The translations under genes and the position numbers were made by a program. From contig NZ_WVNW01000002.1 in assembly GCF_013179285.1 (NCBI RefSeq), positions 310,001-374,000 of the forward strand: a DNA stretch of 64,000 bases. Reading direction: 5' to 3'. This stretch comes from Roseobacter sp. HKCCD6576-2. GTDB lineage: Bacteria; Pseudomonadota; Alphaproteobacteria; Rhodobacterales; Rhodobacteraceae. The notes under the pieces were generated by a model, which did no database searches, had not been told where the DNA came from, and saw only the letters and a list, made by a program, of their open reading frames with translations. Positions 60,206 to 64,000 of the stretch are shown here, in pieces (the first letter of the stretch is position 1; every line of letters starts with the position of its first letter).

Positions 60206-61060
60206 TCAAGTCCAATCAATCTGCCGGATATCCAAGAACTTGCTAAAGTACTGTCTACCGAACGAGCTGGAAAACTCTTCATCTGTCGGCTTAAGGCGTG
60301 GCTCCCAACCTTTGGGTTTTTCTGCGATTAAATAGAAGCTGTCGCGGGTATTGGGCATGAAAGTCGACACAAAACGCCAGAGCGAGCGGACGGAGGGCGG
60401 CAGGATATCGAGGTGGATGTGGAAGGTGCGTAAATCCTTCTTGTACAACCCCAGATAACTCACCAAGGCGTCCAGGTCGCCGCGCACATATTCGCGAACA
60501 TGTCCGTCCCACTTTCCGGGATACCAATAAAAGTACCCATATCTTGGGTAGTTTGTCTTGCCCAAAAGAAGATGGATACGCTTTCTGATGTTTCCAGCGT
60601 TTGGAACCGTCAGAACCAATAGTCCGCCAGGCTTAAGATAGCTAGTCAAAGTGTTGAGCAGGGTGCGTGGAGAATCGTGGAAGTGTTCAATCACATCATG
60701 CAGCATGATCACGTCGTATTCATGCGCTCCGATTTCTTCAAATGTATCGATAAAGTGGATTCCAGATTGGCGGCCATAGCTCTTAATTTTTTCATCGTTG
60801 TTATCTACGGTGTGCCATGTATCTTTCAAGGTATCGAAGGCGTATAGATTCTTAGTCAGGCTTTTGAACATAAAAGTTTTGTCCAAAGGCCCACAGCCAA
60901 AATCCAATATCTTGGCGTCTTTGGTCACGTGCGAATACAACATCGCTGGCATTGCGCAATAGGCGGATTTGCGTGCCGGATTTATATAGCCTTTGAAAGG
61001 AAAATTCTGGAGGTTCTCGCGCCAAAGATCTTCCAGGGTTTTCTCAATGTTGTCGCTCAC
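60206..61060 (-). CDS. SAM-dependent methyltransferase (Methyltransf_23 type)
   Basis: 284 residues with a GTG start. Motif I is AKILDFGCGPLDKTFMF (about 49-65), followed by DVIMLHDVIEHFHDSP and LKPGGLLVLTVPNAG. Role as for its neighbour: chain modification or termination is plausible. AAGGAG lies about 12 bases ahead of the GTG. Confidence 0.82.
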   Translation of the reverse strand: MSDNIEKTLEDLWRENLQNFPFKGYINPARKSAYCAMPAMLYSHVTKDAKILDFGCGPLDKTFMFKSLTKNLYAFDTLKDTWHTVDNNDEKIKSYGRQSGIHFIDTFEEIGAHEYDVIMLHDVIEHFHDSPRTLLNTLTSYLKPGGLLVLTVPNAGNIRKRIHLLLGKTNYPRYGYFYWYPGKWDGHVREYVRGDLDALVSYLGLYKKDLRTFHIHLDILPPSVRSLWRFVSTFMPNTRDSFYLIAEKPKGWEPRLKPTDEEFSSSFGRQYFSKFLDIRQIDWT

Positions 61061-61140
61061 AGTGTTCGTTCTCCTTAGGCGGCGTCACCTTGGCAGAGTC
61101 AAAGGGTTGGCTGTCTGCCTTTGGCAAATGAGGCTTCTGC

Positions 61141-61509
61141 TCACATGGATCTTTTTAGTTGCGCCAGTTCAGCCTCGGCAAGATCACCTTGAACCTCTTC
61201 GATTTCGGTCTTCAGCATCTCATACTCGGCCATCTTGCGGATTAGAAAGCGTTTGGTCAGCGCGGCCTTTTCCGAAACCCCCTTGGGCGTCAGCAAGTAG
61301 GCATAGCGCCGCTTGTCTTCACTGGCGGTGAAATTGCCCAGCTTGATCAGACCTTTCTCGACGAGTGCTTTGAGCAGGTAGTGGGCACTGCCCGTGCTGA
61401 TGCCGACTGCTTGCGCTAAGTCGCGCTGAGACATTTCCGGGTTCTGTTCAAGCAACCGGAGAATGCGAAATCGCACATCGTCCTGGAGTTTGCTTTGCTG
61501 GCCAGCCAT
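61141..61509 (-). CDS. MarR-family EPS-associated transcriptional regulator
   Basis: 122 residues. A winged helix (about 8-75) with EMSQRDLAQAVGISTGSAHY matches the EPS-associated MarR-type family that stands at the head of polysaccharide clusters. A C-terminal coiled coil (about 85-118) would support dimerisation. It is the first gene of the minus-strand cluster and probably controls it. Confidence 0.85.
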   Translation of the reverse strand: MAGQQSKLQDDVRFRILRLLEQNPEMSQRDLAQAVGISTGSAHYLLKALVEKGLIKLGNFTASEDKRRYAYLLTPKGVSEKAALTKRFLIRKMAEYEMLKTEIEEVQGDLAEAELAQLKRSM

Positions 61510-61526
61510 GTTCAGGTTGGTTTATG

Positions 61527-61537
61527 GCTACCGCACA
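61527..61537 (-). promoter_or_regulatory. ops-like element (GCGGTAGC) in the cluster leader
   Basis: On the minus strand the leader reads TGTGCGGTAGCCATAAACC about 20 bases before the marR start. GCGGTAGC is identical to the core of the E. coli ops element that recruits RfaH to paused polymerase. An RfaH/NusG-type gene lies nearby, which makes the site plausible. Confidence 0.4.
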
Positions 61538-61799
61538 AGGACTGCCCAGGGCACCTTGGTGAGAAAGTTCGGTTGGAATCAAGTATTCCGCTCATACTTG
61601 AGCGATTAGCAGTTTTCTGTGCTTGCGAAAAGACCATATAGAGAAAGAGCGTCAAACTCGCGCGTGCTTGACTCGTGCATGTCGTGTCGATGGAAGCTGG
61701 CACCGCCGGGTATAGGAGCCCACGACGAGGGCCGCCGCTCTATTCCTATGGAAGGCGCGGTGCAGCAGCGTCGTCGCTGTCGGCACGTTCTATTGCCTC

Positions 61800-61984
61800 C
61801 TCAATGCTGACCGTGTCGAGCAACAAGTCGAACTGTTCCTTGATTTCGATGGTACGTTCGCGATGTAGTCGCGGAAGGCGAGTGAGCGAGTCGTGTCGGA
61901 CCGATTGAGCATGGAACACCGCTGATGCTCCGTCGACATACGCACATATCGTGCCTTCTTAAGTTCCACGCTAATGCTGTCCAA
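61800..61984 (-). pseudogene. Broken serine-recombinase N-terminal fragment
   Basis: In one frame the minus strand gives KKARYVRMSTEHQRCSMLNR, where YVRMSTEHQ is the catalytic-serine signature of resolvase/invertase-type serine recombinases. The similarity fades after about 40 codons, and the frame ends at 61790 without the rest of the enzyme. No start codon precedes it. It marks past mobile-element activity at the edge of the island. Confidence 0.5.
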
Positions 61985-62184
61985 CTCATCCGTTCAAAGT
62001 TTCTAATTCGAGTTGGACGTTTGTGAGGGTGCGCGTGGTGACCACGGTCGAAGTCTGTGGTTGTTCGGAAGACTCAGTGCCTTGCCGAGGCAGCCGACCG
62101 CCTACCGTTACCTTTGGTGTGCCCGTCCCTTGCCTTTGCTCATAGTTGAGCGATAGGTGTTGGCAAACGATGGGGATGTAGGTG
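61985..62184. other. Gap upstream of the antiterminator gene, nothing recognised
   Basis: No supported gene. It should hold the promoter of the NusG/RfaH-type gene. The rest of the 61510-62184 gap contains the recombinase fragment and the leader of the polysaccharide cluster. Confidence 0.4.
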
Positions 62185-62697
62185 ATGAGTTTCCACGACC
62201 GCGGCGCAACTTGGTTTCTGGCCCAGTTGAAGCCCAACAGCGTCAAGATCGCCGAGCGCAATCTAGAGCGGCAAGGTTTCCGGACCTTCCTACCGGTGGA
62301 AGAGGTGACCAAACGCGCGAAGTCGAGATTCTTGACCACCAAACGCCCAGTGTTTCCCGGTTATATCTTTGTGTCGTTTGATATCTCCGTAGGCGGTTGG
62401 CGCGCGATTAACTCGACGAACGGTATCACCCGGTTAGTCAGTTTCGGCAGAGATCCAGCGCCGGTGCCGCCCGACATTGTCTCCGGTCTGATACTTCGCT
62501 GTGACGCTTTAGGCGAACTAATGCCCTCGAAGCTGCTTTCGTCGGGTGATCGAGTTGTTATGACCCACGGCCCCTTTGCGAACTTCGTGGCCGAAGTCGA
62601 ACAGATCGAACCCGACCACCGTATCTGGATTCTGCTCAACATCATGGGCGGAAAAACCCGCGCTACCATCGATGCCGGGCAGGTCCGCTCAATTTGA
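62185..62697 (+). CDS. NusG/RfaH-type transcription antiterminator
   Basis: 170 residues from the ATG at 62185 (an overlapping GTG at 62182 is possible). The NGN domain opens ATWFLAQLKPNSVKIAERNL, with FPGYIFVSFDI and the later KOW-like SGDRVVMTHGPFANFVAEVE. This is a specialised NusG paralogue that, like RfaH, would keep polymerase moving through a long polysaccharide operon. It is divergent from that operon and next to its regulator. Confidence 0.88.
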   Translation: MSFHDRGATWFLAQLKPNSVKIAERNLERQGFRTFLPVEEVTKRAKSRFLTTKRPVFPGYIFVSFDISVGGWRAINSTNGITRLVSFGRDPAPVPPDIVSGLILRCDALGELMPSKLLSSGDRVVMTHGPFANFVAEVEQIEPDHRIWILLNIMGGKTRATIDAGQVRSI

Positions 62698-63099
62698 TCC
62701 AAGCAGGCTCCTTTTCAAGATAAACTGGTCTATTCTCGGGCTTGAGCTCTTCTCTGCGCTCTAAGAGGTCTAGCTGCAGCGACTGCCGAAACTTCCAATT
62801 GCGTAAAGAATAGGTGGTTTTCGCGAGCTTCACGCAAGAGCCTACACTTGCACGAGAGACAGTTTGTTGTCGATCGCAGCCCCTCTCGCAGCGCATGATC
62901 CGCAACGCTTCTAGAGGGCCATGCGCTCGTGGTGCCATCGGTGCGATGATCAATCATCTCATTTTGTTTTGAACGCTCAACATCGCCTGCTCAGTAGCCC
63001 ATAGTTTGAAGGATGCTCAGGAATGTTAGACATCGTTCGTTCTTTACACGTCACGCCGCCCATGATCCCGTTCGGTGGAGCTGAAGAAGGACGATCGGA
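62698..63099. other. Gap between the island and the BKACE gene
   Basis: About 400 bases with no supported gene. The only frames are short and lack ribosome sites. The tail is likely the promoter of the following gene. Confidence 0.45.
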
Positions 63100-64000
63100 A
63101 TGCCGTTGACCATGAACCGCGAGGTTTTCATTACCTGTGCTGTGACAGGATCGGGTGGAACGCAGGAGAAATCGCCCCATGTGCCGCGGTCGCCGGCGGA
63201 GATTGCCGACAGCGCGATCGCGGCCGCGAAGGCGGGGGCGGCGATTGTACATTGCCATGTGCGCGACCCGCGGATCGGCGCCCCGTCGCGCGATCTCGGC
63301 CTCTATCGCGAGGTGACGGACCGGATTCGCGCCTCTGACACGGATGTGGTCTTGAATCTGACCGCCGGGATGGGGGGCGATATGGTGTTTGGCTCGACCG
63401 AGGCACCTTTGCCGCTCAAAGCGGCCGGGACCGACATGGCGGGCGCGACCGAGCGGATGGCGCATATTGCGGAATGTCAGCCGGAGATTTGTACGCTCGA
63501 TTGCGGCACGATGAATTTCGCGGAGGCGGATTATGTGATGACCAACACGCCCGGCATGTTGCGGGCGATGGGGCAGATGATGACCGATCTGGGTGTGAAG
63601 CCGGAGATCGAGGCGTTTGACACTGGTCATCTCTGGTTTGCCAAGCAGTTGGTGGCCGAGGGCATTCTGACCGCGCCAGCGCTTGTGCAGCTTTGTATGG
63701 GGGTGCCTTGGGGTGCGCCGAATGACCTCAATACCTATCTCGCGATGGTCAATAACGTGCCCGCCGATTGGCATTGGTCGGCCTTCAGTTTGGGCCGGGA
63801 TCAGATGCCCTTTGTCGCTGCTGCGGTTCTGGCAGGTGGCAATGTCCGGGTCGGGTTGGAGGATAATCTGTTCTTGGAGAAGGGCGTGCTGGCTACCAAT
63901 GCGCAACTGGTCGCGCGGGCCGTAACGCTGATCGAGACGATGGGCGCCCGCGTGATCGGGCCGGAGGCGGTCCGCGCCAAACTGGGCCTGACCAAGCGAG
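63100..64000 (+). CDS. BKACE-family beta-keto acid cleavage enzyme (3' end off window)
   Basis: At least 300 residues from the ATG at 63100 (AAGGA upstream), open to the window edge. The chain reads FITCAVTGSGGTQ, HCHVRDPRIGAPSRDLGLYR (zinc-binding HxH) and CTLDCGTMNF, typical of the 3-keto-5-aminohexanoate cleavage (Kce/BKACE) family, TIM-barrel zinc enzymes that split beta-keto acids with acetyl-CoA. The sequence resembles the dehydrocarnitine-cleaving subgroup, which would fit carnitine use, but the neighbours that would confirm this lie outside the window. Confidence 0.88.
   Translation, partial: MPLTMNREVFITCAVTGSGGTQEKSPHVPRSPAEIADSAIAAAKAGAAIVHCHVRDPRIGAPSRDLGLYREVTDRIRASDTDVVLNLTAGMGGDMVFGSTEAPLPLKAAGTDMAGATERMAHIAECQPEICTLDCGTMNFAEADYVMTNTPGMLRAMGQMMTDLGVKPEIEAFDTGHLWFAKQLVAEGILTAPALVQLCMGVPWGAPNDLNTYLAMVNNVPADWHWSAFSLGRDQMPFVAAAVLAGGNVRVGLEDNLFLEKGVLATNAQLVARAVTLIETMGARVIGPEAVRAKLGLTKR

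Noticed and set aside
61500-63100. Direct repeat of the tRNA-Ser 3' end (attachment site) at the right side of the island
   Set aside because: I scanned for GTTCGAATCCC and its reverse complement near 61.5-63.1 kb and saw no copy, so the island borders remain inferred.
1-64000. CRISPR array or cas genes
   Set aside because: No regularly spaced direct repeats and no Cas-like proteins were seen; the palindromic repeats are dispersed, not arrayed.

Overview
The window looks like the chromosome of a marine Rhodobacterales (Roseobacter-group) alphaproteobacterium. The core is GC-rich. Telling content: a circularly permuted two-piece tmRNA gene whose tag reads ANDNRAPAMALAA, alpha-type SspB, ChpT, ornithine-lipid genes olsB-olsA, a tellurite-type trgA-trgB-cysK cluster, and the DMSP pair dmdA-acuI. 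Species cannot be fixed from the sequence alone. Names of families are from recognition of the protein sequences; no database search was run.

Layout. (1) 1-5407: the early end of a Mu-like transposable prophage on the minus strand: divergent repressor, MuA transposase, MuB ATPase, a small unknown gene, GemA, Mor, then at once the head protein gpT, which runs off the left edge. The lysis, packaging and portal genes normally found between Mor and gpT are missing, so this is probably a deleted remnant. Its end abuts a PAS-domain gene that appears cut short. (2) 5410-17938: housekeeping genes (yicC-gmk-gamma carbonic anhydrase, chpT, DUF3553, olsBA, thiE-like, trmJ-like, ctaA, M32 carboxypeptidase, enoyl-CoA hydratase, thioesterase, SQR-like flavoprotein). 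(3) 17956-29944: small membrane protein, rplM-rpsI, a PotBCA-type ABC transporter without a binding protein, tusA-like gene, ccdA, a membrane alpha/beta hydrolase translationally coupled to a cytochrome P450, a fumC micro-operon with tiny genes, a methyltransferase, sspB and a small membrane protein. (4) 30027-30790: ssrA, a DUF1127-like small gene and a palindromic repeat. (5) 30789-37835: LysR regulator, orphan PotD-type binding protein, GntR/FadR regulator, then a divergent operon DUF2182-DUF1326-DinB-dmdA-acuI with a near-perfect operator palindrome in the shared promoter. This joins DMSP demethylation (DmdA) with acrylyl-CoA detoxification (AcuI). (6) 37883-47613: photolyase, cyclopropane-fatty-acid synthase, trgA-trgB-cysK-MscS-alaX, and a winged-helix/TPR regulator. 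(7) 47865-62697: tRNA-Ser(GGA), a decayed phage-tail-like pseudogene, then a minus-strand surface-polysaccharide cluster (manC, glycosyltransferases, GDP-mannose epimerase-like, Wzy, Wzx, NTase/kinase pair, methyltransferases, MarR-type EPS regulator), a broken serine-recombinase fragment and a divergent NusG/RfaH-type antiterminator. The cluster is visibly more AT-rich than its surroundings and looks like an exchangeable island beside a tRNA. (8) 63100-64000: start of a BKACE-type beta-keto acid cleavage enzyme.

Most striking items: the permuted tmRNA gene lying about 0.5 kb from sspB, both parts of one proteolysis pathway; three intergenic loci carrying the same tandem-palindrome repeat; the regulator/operator and unexplained DUF genes fused to the dmdA-acuI operon; the compacted Mu remnant; and an ops-like GCGGTAGC just ahead of the polysaccharide operon's regulator, next to its RfaH-like partner.
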